From: Candidatus Nitrosotalea sinensis
Lineage (GTDB): Archaea > Thermoproteota > Nitrososphaeria > Nitrososphaerales > Nitrosopumilaceae
NCBI RefSeq assembly: GCF_900143675.1
Contig: NZ_FRFC01000009.1
Coordinates: 1-64,000, forward strand
Reading direction: 5' to 3'
Length of the DNA stretch: 64,000 bases
A program made the translations under genes and the position numbers. Below, in pieces: positions 52,867 to 61,537 of the stretch (its first letter is position 1; each line of letters starts with the position of its first letter). Below the pieces are notes generated by a model. It ran no database searches and was not told where the DNA came from. It saw only the letters and a program-made list of their open reading frames with translations.

Positions 52867-53221
52867 TAAATGAGATTAATTTTTGTTCAATATTTCCATA
52901 TCACAAATAGATTTAGTTGAAGTATTTACAAAACAATACTCAAATAAATTCAAATGTACTTTATTTGGTTTCATTGATCGCTTATCAAATCACATAGTGA
53001 TCAAGCTCTACATGTAATGATCGAAGAAAATATAGTAAATATTTAGATAAAGAAATTCACTCTGTAGATCGGTCTACAGAGATTCCTTATGGTTTTCTGG
53101 ATATTTGTAGACCCTCCCCGCAATTAACAATTACATTGGTTTTAGATGACAAGACAAGAAGATAGAATTGACAAGTGGTTTGCAATTCATGTATTAGATA
53201 ACATTTTTCAAAACAAATCCA
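52867..53221. other. 355-bp gap with inverted repeat and one short frame
   Basis: The gap between the phosphoesterase start and the end of the 53222 gene is AT-rich. It contains a perfect 9-bp inverted repeat (53060-53081) and the start of a 35-codon plus-strand frame (53146-53253). I see no RNA gene or strong promoter other than the phosphoesterase upstream region. Confidence 0.5.
53060..53081. promoter_or_regulatory. Perfect 9-bp inverted repeat
   Basis: CTCTGTAGA (53060-53068) and TCTACAGAG (53073-53081) are separated by TCGG. It could be a hairpin in a transcript or a dimeric regulator site. It is not followed by a T-run. Confidence 0.5.
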
Positions 53222-53253
53222 TCATTTCAGCATGTTTGATTCTTTTTGTTTGA
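53146..53253 (+). CDS. Possible 35-residue microprotein
   Basis: ATG 53146 to TGA 53251-53253 encodes a peptide with polar N-terminal (MTRQEDRIDKWFAIHV) and hydrophobic C-terminal halves. It overlaps the convergent gene by 32 bp and lacks a clear TATA element. Included only as a possibility. Confidence 0.2.
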   Translation: MTRQEDRIDKWFAIHVLDNIFQNKSIISACLILFV

Positions 53254-54616
53254 TAATTTTTCCCAATGTCACAGTATCAAGAGATGAACGAATTTTTCCT
53301 TCCTTGATTTTATTATTCCATTCTTTGACCTTGGAAAATTTTTTACCATCACCAAGTATCTTTGAAGCCAATACAGGATTATGCGACCACCACGAAATTG
53401 CCGTTTGTATTACATATTGTAAATCACTATCAGATATTATAGGCCAATGTTGGCTCAGCATATTTTCAAGAGGCAGATCAAGAAGACCCAATCGTTTCTT
53501 TATCATGAAAAGAATTTCAGCAAACCTAGGGGGATCTTCAAGTGCAGACATTGCGATTTTCACAAGATTTCCATCCTGTGTACTTTTATCACTGTCAACA
53601 AACACGATCTTAATCAATCCACGAGTACCAGAAATAGACAGGCCTTCTTTTTCTAGATCAATTTTTCCGCCCATCTCTTTGAGAATATCAAGCATTACAT
53701 CTAGTCTTTCTTTTTGTATGTCATCAAGCAATACAGGAACATCAGATTTTTTATCCAGCACAGTGGTCATTATATCAGAAGACTTGACTAGATCTATTTT
53801 GATACAACTAAGAACTGTTTTGACCAGTTCATAGTCATTATTTTCAAATATCAAAGTATCAGGAATTCTCTTGTCTATAGTTGCTAATCTTCTAATGACA
53901 TTAAATATTTCATCTGGGATGTTAGGCAGCTGATCAAATCCTACAAATCCACGGCTTTCTCCAGCATCAGATTTCCATATAGATGATATTGGCTCTGCAA
54001 GAGTAGAAACAATATTGTATACAGCACGTTTTTCCATAGAAGCAAGCATAGGAGTTGCACCATTAAGATATGTTCGAAAATATGTGGTGCCTTCAAAACT
54101 TGAACATTTGAGTACATTTCCAAGATTTACAGTAGCATAGAATTTGTCTTTCTTTGTTGCAACCTCAAGCGGTATCCAATCTCTAGATTTCGGATCAAAC
54201 TCCTCCCAAGACTCTTTGCTTGGTAGTTCAATTTCCTCACGGTCTCCTAACTTTCTAATTTCAGGTTTGTATAATCTAGTGATGACCTTGACATGATCTT
54301 CTAAGGTATGGACAGTAATATTTGCCCCCCACAGAGAATCAAGAAATTCATTACGTTTTTGAGAATCTACCACAAGAGTCCATTTCTTCTCCACAGAACG
54401 TGGTCTTATCTCAAGCCTATTGAGAATCTTGTCCAATCTTGTTTTCTGAGAGAATTGTAATGAAGCAGTTTTTGTAAATGTGTTCCTGTATGTTTCACAG
54501 AGATTAGGTTTTCCCCTCTGAAAACAAACATCACAAAATTCAAGCGGTTCCAAATCTGTTCCTTTGACTGTATCAGTGGGTATTATAATCGGTATGACTT
54601 GGATGCCTTTTCGCAA
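53222..54616 (-). CDS. Large hypothetical protein divergent from CdvC
   Basis: A 464-residue soluble protein. The N-terminal part has four cysteines (CDVC near residue 28 and C, near residue 40, of NLCETY). It shows alternating alpha/beta structure without a recognisable catalytic motif. It shares a 134-bp divergent promoter region with cdvC and is convergent with nothing. A connection to cell division is possible from position only. I do not recognise the family. Confidence 0.65.
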   Translation of the reverse strand: MRKGIQVIPIIIPTDTVKGTDLEPLEFCDVCFQRGKPNLCETYRNTFTKTASLQFSQKTRLDKILNRLEIRPRSVEKKWTLVVDSQKRNEFLDSLWGANITVHTLEDHVKVITRLYKPEIRKLGDREEIELPSKESWEEFDPKSRDWIPLEVATKKDKFYATVNLGNVLKCSSFEGTTYFRTYLNGATPMLASMEKRAVYNIVSTLAEPISSIWKSDAGESRGFVGFDQLPNIPDEIFNVIRRLATIDKRIPDTLIFENNDYELVKTVLSCIKIDLVKSSDIMTTVLDKKSDVPVLLDDIQKERLDVMLDILKEMGGKIDLEKEGLSISGTRGLIKIVFVDSDKSTQDGNLVKIAMSALEDPPRFAEILFMIKKRLGLLDLPLENMLSQHWPIISDSDLQYVIQTAISWWSHNPVLASKILGDGKKFSKVKEWNNKIKEGKIRSSLDTVTLGKIIKQKESNMLK

Positions 54617-54750
54617 CCATGTTTATTTTAAGAACCGGAAAACCTCAAAATGAAAAAACAATTCAACACTGTAATTAATTTAACTAGTAGAACCACATGA
54701 TTATACAATATACCATACCTTGTGAGTCATTCACATAATAGTGACAACAG

Positions 54751-55929
54751 ATGAGTTCTGCAGCTCAAGCATTAGAAGAAGTAGCAGGAAAATTTGCTGC
54801 AGAAGCTATAAGACAAGATGCTCAGGGCGACAAGAATGCAGCTGCTGCTAGTTATCAAAAGGCCATTGATGCACTTGTAAAACTAATTCATTTGTTTCCA
54901 GAAAATACACTAAATGCCGTTTACGAACAACATTGTGAACAATACAAGAAGAGAATAAACGAATTAAATCTTGATTTATCACATGATGAGAATAATCAAG
55001 TAAATCAAGATCATAGAAATTCCAATCAAACTACACTTGGTAACAATCTTGAAAACATGATAATTAAAGAAAAACCAAATGTGAGCTGGAAGGAAGTAAT
55101 AGGATTAGAAGACGTAAAAGTTGCACTACGAGAATCAATTGTATATCCTGCTAGAAAACCAGAGCTTTTCACTCTTGGATGGCCTAGAGGAATTCTTCTT
55201 TATGGACCCCCAGGATGCGGAAAAACAATGTTAGCAGCTGCTACTGCAAGCGAGATAAACGGCTATTTCATAAATGTAGATGCAGCATCCATGATGAGCA
55301 AGTGGTTAGGTGATGCAGAAAAAAATGTGTCACAGTTATTTCACATGGCACGAGATACATCAAAAAAAGAAAGCATCCCAGTAATCATACTAATAGACGA
55401 GGTAGACTCGCTTCTTGGCAATTCTCAAAATGAAAACGGTGGCGAGATAAGAGTAAAAAACCAATTTCTAACGGAGATGGATGGAGTAAATGACAAAGGT
55501 AAAAACCTACAGGTATATGTCATAGCAGCTACCAACAAGCCTTGGAAGCTTGATTGGGCATTTCTTAGAAGATTTTCAAAACGAGTCTACATACCATTGC
55601 CCTCTGAAAAAGCCAGGGAAAACTTGTTTGTATCCTATTTATCCAAATTGAAAAAAGACACATCAGTAAATGCATCAGAGCTTTCCAAGATGATAGACGG
55701 ATACAGTGCAAGCGACATTAAAGATATTTGTCAATCAGTTCAGTTATCAGTAATAGATGAATATTTCACTTCAGCAGATTCTAAAGGAGACAGAGATCTT
55801 ACACATTCCCAATTACGCGATATTACAATAGATGATTTTAGAAGGACAATAAAGAAAAGAAGACCCAGTGTAAGCACAGACATGATTGTAGAATATTCAA
55901 ACTGGACAAGAGACTTTAGTGCAACATAG
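54751..55929 (+). CDS. cdvC: Cell division AAA ATPase CdvC (Vps4 homologue)
   Basis: A 392-residue Vps4-type ATPase. The N-terminal MIT domain (residues 1-75) binds CdvB tails, and the AAA domain has Walker A GPPGCGKT at 152-159, Walker B VIILIDEVDS near residue 217 and the arginine-finger region LRRFSKRV. It disassembles ESCRT-III-like filaments in division. CdvA and CdvB are not in the window. ATG 54751 follows TATA-like AATATACCA at some distance. Confidence 0.93.
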   Translation: MSSAAQALEEVAGKFAAEAIRQDAQGDKNAAAASYQKAIDALVKLIHLFPENTLNAVYEQHCEQYKKRINELNLDLSHDENNQVNQDHRNSNQTTLGNNLENMIIKEKPNVSWKEVIGLEDVKVALRESIVYPARKPELFTLGWPRGILLYGPPGCGKTMLAAATASEINGYFINVDAASMMSKWLGDAEKNVSQLFHMARDTSKKESIPVIILIDEVDSLLGNSQNENGGEIRVKNQFLTEMDGVNDKGKNLQVYVIAATNKPWKLDWAFLRRFSKRVYIPLPSEKARENLFVSYLSKLKKDTSVNASELSKMIDGYSASDIKDICQSVQLSVIDEYFTSADSKGDRDLTHSQLRDITIDDFRRTIKKRRPSVSTDMIVEYSNWTRDFSAT

Positions 55930-55956
55930 ATGCTACATCCAAAGATTTCAAAGATA

Positions 55957-57195
55957 TTATTCTCTTCTTAATGCAACCATCGGTGACAACTTTGATGCTT
56001 TCCATGCAGGATACATTCCAGCAACAATGCTAAGTGTCAGAGAAAGCAACCATACTTTGATCAGATCAATAGGATCAAAGATCGGAGGAATATGAACAGG
56101 TGGGCCCCCACCTGCTGGACTTGTAGTGGTTGCAATGCTCATGATATAACCTCCGCCAATACCAATAATCATTCCCAGCGATGCACCAAACAATCCAATA
56201 AGACTTGCTTCTACTATGAACAGTGCAAGGATAGTACTATTCTGTGCTCCTATTGCCTTCATGGTACCAATTTCTCGTATCCTTTCAGTCACCGAGTTGT
56301 ACAAAGTGGTCACAATTCCCACAGCACCAACTACAAGTGCTATGATTCCAACCATCAAGATAAATGCAGCATTACCACTTGCAGCCTGCTGCCTTACTGC
56401 AATTATGGCCTTTGGAGTTGTAGCACCAAGTGTTTTGCCAAATTGTCCTGTAATCTCATTTTGTACAGTATCAACATCGTCAGGGGTTGCGGCTGCAACT
56501 ATTAATTGGTCGTATTTGTTCACCTTGTGCAACAAATCATTTCCAGCATCCAGATTAATTATTACAGAACGATCTATCATAGTGTTTCCAGATGGTTTTA
56601 GAATCCCAGTTACTACAAAATTCTTTGTTACTGTGACTGATTTGCCACTAGAATCTGCATATGTTGCAGTTGCACGAATTGTTTGACCCAATGAAACAAA
56701 GGCATTAGCTGCACCAGGAGGATTTACTATAGTATCCCCCACTATCGCAGATGACCGGTCATTTGCTTTTACAGTAGAACCATCAACGTATTCCAGATTT
56801 GGCAATTCTACTATAAGTTTTGTAGGATCAATCGATGTAACAGATACACGTTGTGTATTACCTTGCGAATCAATAGATACTGAACCAGTATATTCAGGTA
56901 TGACATCAGATACTAGAGGTAGTGATTTTATCTTATTTACAATAACAGTATTTATTATAATGGCATTTCCTGCAGATGCATCTCTAAATCCTCGTTGACC
57001 ACTGCCAACAAAGAGAACATTTGCTGCAAGTGTATTGAATTGTTTTTCCAAAAATGCAGCTTGTCCCGCACTAAGACCATTTAATACTACAACAAGACTG
57101 CTGCCAAGTACAACCATCAGTATTGTTAATAATGTTCTAACCTTTCTGTCAACTAGGGCCTCAAAAGATAACAGAAATAGATCTTTAGGATTCAT
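55957..57195 (-). CDS. MacB/FtsX-type ABC permease
   Basis: A 412-residue permease with one N-terminal transmembrane helix (residues about 18-40), a large extracellular domain and three C-terminal helices (from about residue 275). The motif SVTERIREIGTMKAIGAQNSTI is the FtsX/MacB loop. It works with the ATPase at 59346. It overlaps the upstream surface-protein gene by 11 bp, making a three-gene operon. MacB-type systems act by mechanotransmission rather than by transporting across the membrane. Confidence 0.9.
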   Translation of the reverse strand: MNPKDLFLLSFEALVDRKVRTLLTILMVVLGSSLVVVLNGLSAGQAAFLEKQFNTLAANVLFVGSGQRGFRDASAGNAIIINTVIVNKIKSLPLVSDVIPEYTGSVSIDSQGNTQRVSVTSIDPTKLIVELPNLEYVDGSTVKANDRSSAIVGDTIVNPPGAANAFVSLGQTIRATATYADSSGKSVTVTKNFVVTGILKPSGNTMIDRSVIINLDAGNDLLHKVNKYDQLIVAAATPDDVDTVQNEITGQFGKTLGATTPKAIIAVRQQAASGNAAFILMVGIIALVVGAVGIVTTLYNSVTERIREIGTMKAIGAQNSTILALFIVEASLIGLFGASLGMIIGIGGGYIMSIATTTSPAGGGPPVHIPPIFDPIDLIKVWLLSLTLSIVAGMYPAWKASKLSPMVALRRE

Positions 57196-59359
57196 TGTCT
57201 TTCTTTTTTACACCGTCAAATATCGAGACTATGTCAGTGTCTCCTTTGGTCAATAATTGTAATTTTTTAGATCTTGACTTTTTCCTCCTAACAAGAAATA
57301 CAACAGCTGCAGCTATTCCGGCTCCTGCTACACCCATAACAGGCAAAGGAATTTGTTCAAAGATGGATGTTTGCTGGTTTCTCTGATTTGCTGTCTGAGG
57401 AACTTTACTGATAGCAACAGTGCCATTTAGTACAACATTATGAAAATTCTTTAGATCATCAGCATACGTTACTTTGAATGCTACCTGATACATTCCAGGG
57501 GTTAGTAAGTTAATTCCTCGAATAGGTATGCTAAAGGGAATAGGCGAATCTGGTGACAAGTCTCCTATGAATTGTTGTGAAGGACCTCCCCCTCTTCCTT
57601 GGAAGCCTTGACCACCCTGTCCTCCTCTTCCTTGGAAGCCTTGACCACCATTTCCAGAACCACCGCTACCTTGTCCACCTTGGAAGTTTTGACCACCTTG
57701 AGAACCAGTTGCCGGAGATCCTTGATCTGCTTGTGCAGATTGGAAAGATTGTTGATCATTTGTAGAATTTGCAAGTCTTGCAGTTCTCATGGCATCAATA
57801 AGTTGCGAAGGAGCAAGTTGTATAGTAGTATACAATCCGGTAGTACTTCCCTGATTAAGCAAATTACCAGCCAAAGTAGATGTACCTCCCAATGAAGTTA
57901 CAGACAAGTCATAGATTTGTAGTTTGATATCTCCAACTACAAATGTTCCAAGTGTAAGAGAGTTTGTCTGAGCTTGTCCCTTTGAGATATAATTTGCTGT
58001 AAGTGTAAAAGAAGTCGGAGTATTGATAAGAGTATTTGCAGCATATACTTTAGTATTTAGGACTTGTCTATCTCCTGAACTCATATTCTGAATTGTCCAA
58101 GTAGATGGACCTACTATTGACACAGATGTTGATTGCGGTACAAGAGATATAACAATATTAGACATTGGATTTGTACTATTATTTTCAACTGCAAAGTCCA
58201 GATCATCCAATAATGCAGCTGTAATCACAGGCGTAGTTGTATTTCCTAAATAAGATAAGCTAAGAGATTGAGGTGGATTTGGAGCTATAACAAGTCCAGT
58301 GCTGACATTAGTAGTAGAAAGCTTTCCCCAGGCATTTTGATAATTAATTTGTAGTTGCACTTCTTGAGTAGATCCGCTTGCGGCGGTACTAGGATATACA
58401 GTGGTGCTTATGACCGCTTTTGATTTTGCAGGTATAGTACCTAAATTGAATGTATTAGGCCCCAGATTTACTAACTGAGTTGTAGATGATTGGAGTACTA
58501 CAGAGCCTCCACTATTGCTTCCGGTACTACCCTTTGAGTTGCCAAGATTGACAATAGTAGCTACAACTCCTGTAGCATCTGCAGAACCCTTGTTATCGAT
58601 TTCTATGGAGATTGGATCCTTACTTTGAGGTACAAGGTCAGAAGTTACAGGAGATGCATCAAGTACTACTTTACCAGGAAGTACAAAAGGTACATTCAAA
58701 AGTGCAGAAGTACATTGCTGGCCAACTACTCCAACTTGGACATAATTAGCTACAACAGTAGTGGAAAATGTTCCTACTTTGGCGGTAGGTAGTACATTGA
58801 TGTTAAAATACATCGTAAATGATGCTCCAGGTGCTACTTGACCATAATAGTTACCCAGTGCAACATTGTTTGTTGTAACACGTGATGCTTGGTTGTATTT
58901 TTGAAGCAATTGAGGGTTTGCACTCTCACCAGTAGGTGCAAATCCAGATGGCAGATTAAGAAAAGCAGTAACAGATGTTATAGGATAGACTGATCCTCTG
59001 TTATTGAAAACTACGGCAAAGACAGATGGTCCTTCTCCGGGCCCTATCTCTTTTTTGACAGGGTTACTAGTAATATCAGTGTCAGTAGAAGTTCCTTGAT
59101 CTACCCAGTACGAGTCAACAACTACAGGTCCGCTATATGTTGCATCAAGAACGGTAGTTAATGGAGCAAAACAATCTTGCGTTTGTGTTATTGCCAGATG
59201 ACCATTTCCTGACGGTACAACGGTGACAACTTGCCCATATGCATCAAAAGATGCAAGCATTGTAGGGATCAATAACATGGCAATCAGAATAGGAACTGAA
59301 ATCTTTGTGGTCATTCTTTGGCCAAATAATTTTTTAATAGTACTCTTAGTTGACGACAT
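57185..59359 (-). CDS. Large surface protein of the MacB-like operon
   Basis: A 724-residue exported protein with a signal peptide (to about residue 42), several Ig-like/CARDB-type beta domains (COG1361-like) and a C-terminal membrane helix followed by basic residues. Residues about 575-635 form a Gly/Gln-rich low-complexity segment with repeated GGQGFQGR units. It has the layout of an extracellular adaptor for the permease. It overlaps both neighbours (14 bp and 11 bp), implying stoichiometric expression. Confidence 0.8.
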   Translation of the reverse strand: MSSTKSTIKKLFGQRMTTKISVPILIAMLLIPTMLASFDAYGQVVTVVPSGNGHLAITQTQDCFAPLTTVLDATYSGPVVVDSYWVDQGTSTDTDITSNPVKKEIGPGEGPSVFAVVFNNRGSVYPITSVTAFLNLPSGFAPTGESANPQLLQKYNQASRVTTNNVALGNYYGQVAPGASFTMYFNINVLPTAKVGTFSTTVVANYVQVGVVGQQCTSALLNVPFVLPGKVVLDASPVTSDLVPQSKDPISIEIDNKGSADATGVVATIVNLGNSKGSTGSNSGGSVVLQSSTTQLVNLGPNTFNLGTIPAKSKAVISTTVYPSTAASGSTQEVQLQINYQNAWGKLSTTNVSTGLVIAPNPPQSLSLSYLGNTTTPVITAALLDDLDFAVENNSTNPMSNIVISLVPQSTSVSIVGPSTWTIQNMSSGDRQVLNTKVYAANTLINTPTSFTLTANYISKGQAQTNSLTLGTFVVGDIKLQIYDLSVTSLGGTSTLAGNLLNQGSTTGLYTTIQLAPSQLIDAMRTARLANSTNDQQSFQSAQADQGSPATGSQGGQNFQGGQGSGGSGNGGQGFQGRGGQGGQGFQGRGGGPSQQFIGDLSPDSPIPFSIPIRGINLLTPGMYQVAFKVTYADDLKNFHNVVLNGTVAISKVPQTANQRNQQTSIFEQIPLPVMGVAGAGIAAAVVFLVRRKKSRSKKLQLLTKGDTDIVSIFDGVKKKDNES

Positions 59360-60119
59360 CTTTTTCTATCCTCCCATCTCGTAATAAAATTGACCTGTCT
59401 GTAGACTCTGCAAGTTCTGGATTGTGTGTTACCATTATGATAGTACGTTTGAATTTATGAGAAAGCATCTTTAACATGTCAAATACATCCTCACCTGTTT
59501 TTGTATCCAAGTTGCCAGTAGGTTCATCAGCTAAAATTATAGAAGGATTATTTATCAAGGAACGTGCTATTGCAACACGTTGTTGCTGTCCACCGCTGAG
59601 ATTTACGGGTTTTTGATTTCTTTTATCAGCAATACCAAGTGCTTCTAGAATTTTAATTGCTCGAGAATCTGCTTCATCACTTGATATGCCTGCAATTATC
59701 CCAGGAAGTTTGACATTTTTTTGTACAGTGGTCCTATTTATCAAATTAAATGACTGGAAAATAAAACCAATGCGTCTGTTTCTCATAGTTGCAAGATCTG
59801 AATCATTAAGAGAGAAAATATCAATACCATCAATGTGAATTTTACCACTTGTAGGCCTGTCAAGTGCACCAACCATGTTCAATATGGTAGATTTTCCACT
59901 TCCGGAAGGACCTATAATAGATACAAACTCGCCCTTTTTAATGGAAAAGCTGACATTATCTAACGCAACTACCCTACCTGCAGCAGAATTGTATATTTTG
60001 GACAGATTCTCTACTTTCAATGCAAGTGAATCATCATGAGTAATTTCGTTTTGAGATCTTTTTTCAACTACCAAGTCTTTTGTCATACTTTTCAAAATCA
60101 ATCCCCTTTTAGAACTCAT
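59346..60119 (-). CDS. MacB/LolD-type ABC ATPase
   Basis: A 257-residue ABC ATPase: Walker [10 protein letters not shown] near residue 74, [15 protein letters not shown] near residue 174, Walker [12 protein letters not shown] and switch histidine VTHN. It has an N-terminal extension of about 30 residues; an alternative start is ATG 60086. The predicted transcript start at 60171 would leave a 50-nt leader. The promoter carries operator copy 1. Confidence 0.92.
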   Translation of the reverse strand: MSSKRGLILKSMTKDLVVEKRSQNEITHDDSLALKVENLSKIYNSAAGRVVALDNVSFSIKKGEFVSIIGPSGSGKSTILNMVGALDRPTSGKIHIDGIDIFSLNDSDLATMRNRRIGFIFQSFNLINRTTVQKNVKLPGIIAGISSDEADSRAIKILEALGIADKRNQKPVNLSGGQQQRVAIARSLINNPSIILADEPTGNLDTKTGEDVFDMLKMLSHKFKRTIIMVTHNPELAESTDRSILLRDGRIEKDVVN

Positions 60120-60188
60120 CCATTTTGAATTTAGAAGAGCTATAACATGATACTGGTATAATCATATTCAATGTAATTCTCTGCCAAT

Positions 60189-60234
60189 TTTAGAATAAAA
60201 CGATTATCAAACCTTGTTAAGGAACAATGTTAGT
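60189..60234 (-). promoter_or_regulatory. Promoter-operator cassette, copy 1 (ABC operon)
   Basis: TATA region (60189-60201) next to the inverted repeat AACCTTGTT-AAGG-AACAATGTT (60210-60231; 8 of 9 bases match between arms). The predicted transcript start, 26 bp after the TATA centre, is 60171, exactly 39 bp from the repeat. It is 39 of 46 identical to copy 2. Confidence 0.65.
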
Positions 60235-60266
60235 GATAGGACTACAAATTTGTATCAAAATTGTAT

Positions 60267-60431
60267 CTAGTACATGTTAAAACATGCCTTGTGGTAATAT
60301 TTTGGAGGTCTTGCCCCAATTCGTATTACAACATCTCCTTCCAATAGCTTCACAGTACACTTGCGACACTCATTGTTGCCAAGAGAAGACAATCTTGCAA
60401 CATCTCTAGGTTCTAGCCTGATTTCCATCAT
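60267..60431 (-). CDS. 54-residue CxxC...HxxC zinc protein
   Basis: ATG 60431 (or 60428) to TAG 60267-60269. It has C22-x2-C25 and H47-x2-C50, a plausible zinc site, with a beta-strand core (VKLLEGDVVIRIG). It lies 15 bp after the stop of the 60447 gene on the same strand, so they may be co-transcribed. The family is unknown. Zinc-ligand spacing and operon position support it. Confidence 0.6.
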   Translation of the reverse strand: MMEIRLEPRDVARLSSLGNNECRKCTVKLLEGDVVIRIGARPPKYYHKACFNMY

Positions 60432-60446
60432 ATCAGCATCATCTAG

Positions 60447-60857
60447 TCATTTCCATGTAGTTGATTTCTTAACAATGGAGAGTATCAGAAATGGTATTTT
60501 TGTTATATCAATCTGTTTTTCTGCAGATACACATAGTATACCACATACCATCGGAAAAGTCATGAATATCACATTGTAACCGTATGAAAGGGTAAAATTT
60601 TCAGATCCCAGTTGCGAATCCTGCTCCTTGCGCATTCTTACTCCAAGAGCAGTTTCCATAAGTAGCATATCCCTATCTGCCTGGCTGAGGACAGATTGAA
60701 TCCCTTGTTTTACTTTCCAGGCAAGTATTTTGCCCTTATCACTTATTATTCCTGAAGATCTCATTTGGTCATCCAAATTGAGTACAACATCACAAACAGA
60801 TTCGAGTTCAGGTACAGAATACAAATAATTTTCAAAATTTTGAAATGTTGAACCCAT
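60447..60857 (-). CDS. Thaumarchaeal conserved protein, paralogue of 50872 gene
   Basis: A 136-residue protein with the same layout as the one at 50872: helix, DKGKILAWKVKQGI, MLLMETALGVRMRKEQDSQLG and a C-terminal YNVIFMTFPMVCGILCVSAEK strand pair. It looks like a small sensor or dimerisation fold. The promoter has operator copy 2, 39 bp upstream of ATG 60857. I cannot assign a function; the DUF6659 name is a tentative recollection. Confidence 0.65.
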   Translation of the reverse strand: MGSTFQNFENYLYSVPELESVCDVVLNLDDQMRSSGIISDKGKILAWKVKQGIQSVLSQADRDMLLMETALGVRMRKEQDSQLGSENFTLSYGYNVIFMTFPMVCGILCVSAEKQIDITKIPFLILSIVKKSTTWK

Positions 60858-60874
60858 ATGATTTTTGTTTCTGA

Positions 60875-60920
60875 TTTAAAATAAAACAATTATCGAACTT
60901 TGTTCAGTAACAATGTTCGT
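60875..60920 (-). promoter_or_regulatory. Promoter-operator cassette, copy 2
   Basis: TATA region TTTAAAATAAAAC (60875-60887) and inverted repeat AACTTTGTT-CAGT-AACAATGTT (60896-60917; 8 of 9 match). The distance from repeat to ATG 60857 is 39 bp. Confidence 0.7.
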
Positions 60921-60965
60921 TAAAGAAATATCCAGTAAAATCAAAAAATAAAGAAAAAGATGGGA

Positions 60966-61460
60966 TCAAGATTGAGATCCGCTAGGTGTTGTAGATGGAG
61001 CACTGCCAGATTGAGGGTTAGAACCCCATGAGTGTGAACCCATTGGCTTGTGCATGCCTCTTGCGCCACCCATTCCAAATCCTCCCATTCCAAATTGGTG
61101 TCCTTGAGACTGGTACAATACAGAACCAGTTGATGGATCGACAATCACAGAGTAAACCATGTTCTTGTCGTCAATTACCTTGAAACTATATACAACATAG
61201 CCCTGCATCACAGTCAAACTTCCACCTATCACTTTGCCACTAACTGCAGATGCAGCAGTGTCAGATGCAGCAGAAAATGACACCTTGACATTAGACATTA
61301 TTGTTTGTTCAAGGTTGATAGAACCTTGGATTTGCGGTTTTTGGTTTTGAGTGCCCTGTACTTGTGCAGATGCTGCAGAGACTCCCACAGTAGCAAGAAT
61401 TGCTACACCAAGAATCATGACAAGCATCTTTTTGTGTACAAAGATGTCTTTGGTATTCAT
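60966..61460 (-). CDS. Secreted PepSY-like protein with Met/His-rich tail
   Basis: A 164-residue exported protein: signal peptide to about residue 32, then a PepSY-like alpha/beta domain (residues about 45-125, with the VYSVIVDPSTGSVLY core) and a flexible tail rich in Gly, Met and His (GMGGARGMHKPMGSH). The tail could bind a metal such as copper. The promoter has operator copy 3, 39 bp upstream of ATG 61460. It is divergent from the winged-helix regulator. Confidence 0.72.
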   Translation of the reverse strand: MNTKDIFVHKKMLVMILGVAILATVGVSAASAQVQGTQNQKPQIQGSINLEQTIMSNVKVSFSAASDTAASAVSGKVIGGSLTVMQGYVVYSFKVIDDKNMVYSVIVDPSTGSVLYQSQGHQFGMGGFGMGGARGMHKPMGSHSWGSNPQSGSAPSTTPSGSQS

Positions 61461-61477
61461 ATGTACAGATACAGCAG

Positions 61478-61523
61478 TAGATTAATAAAAAATTGCTAAA
61501 CCATGTCAGTGAACAATGTTAGT
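61478..61523 (-). promoter_or_regulatory. Promoter-operator cassette, copy 3
   Basis: TATA region ATTAATAAAAAATT (about 61481-61494) and inverted repeat AACCATGTC-AGTG-AACAATGTT (61499-61520; 6 of 9 match). The right half and its flank TAGTGA equal copy 1. The repeat is 39 bp from the PepSY ATG 61460 and 18 bp from the divergent regulator ATG 61538. Confidence 0.6.
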
Positions 61524-61534
61524 GATGCATCACT
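61521..61534. promoter_or_regulatory. 14-bp palindrome at regulator start
   Basis: AGTGATGCATCACT is a perfect palindrome directly after operator copy 3 and 3 bp before the regulator ATG. It may be a separate autoregulatory site. Confidence 0.45.
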
Positions 61535-61537
61535 TTC

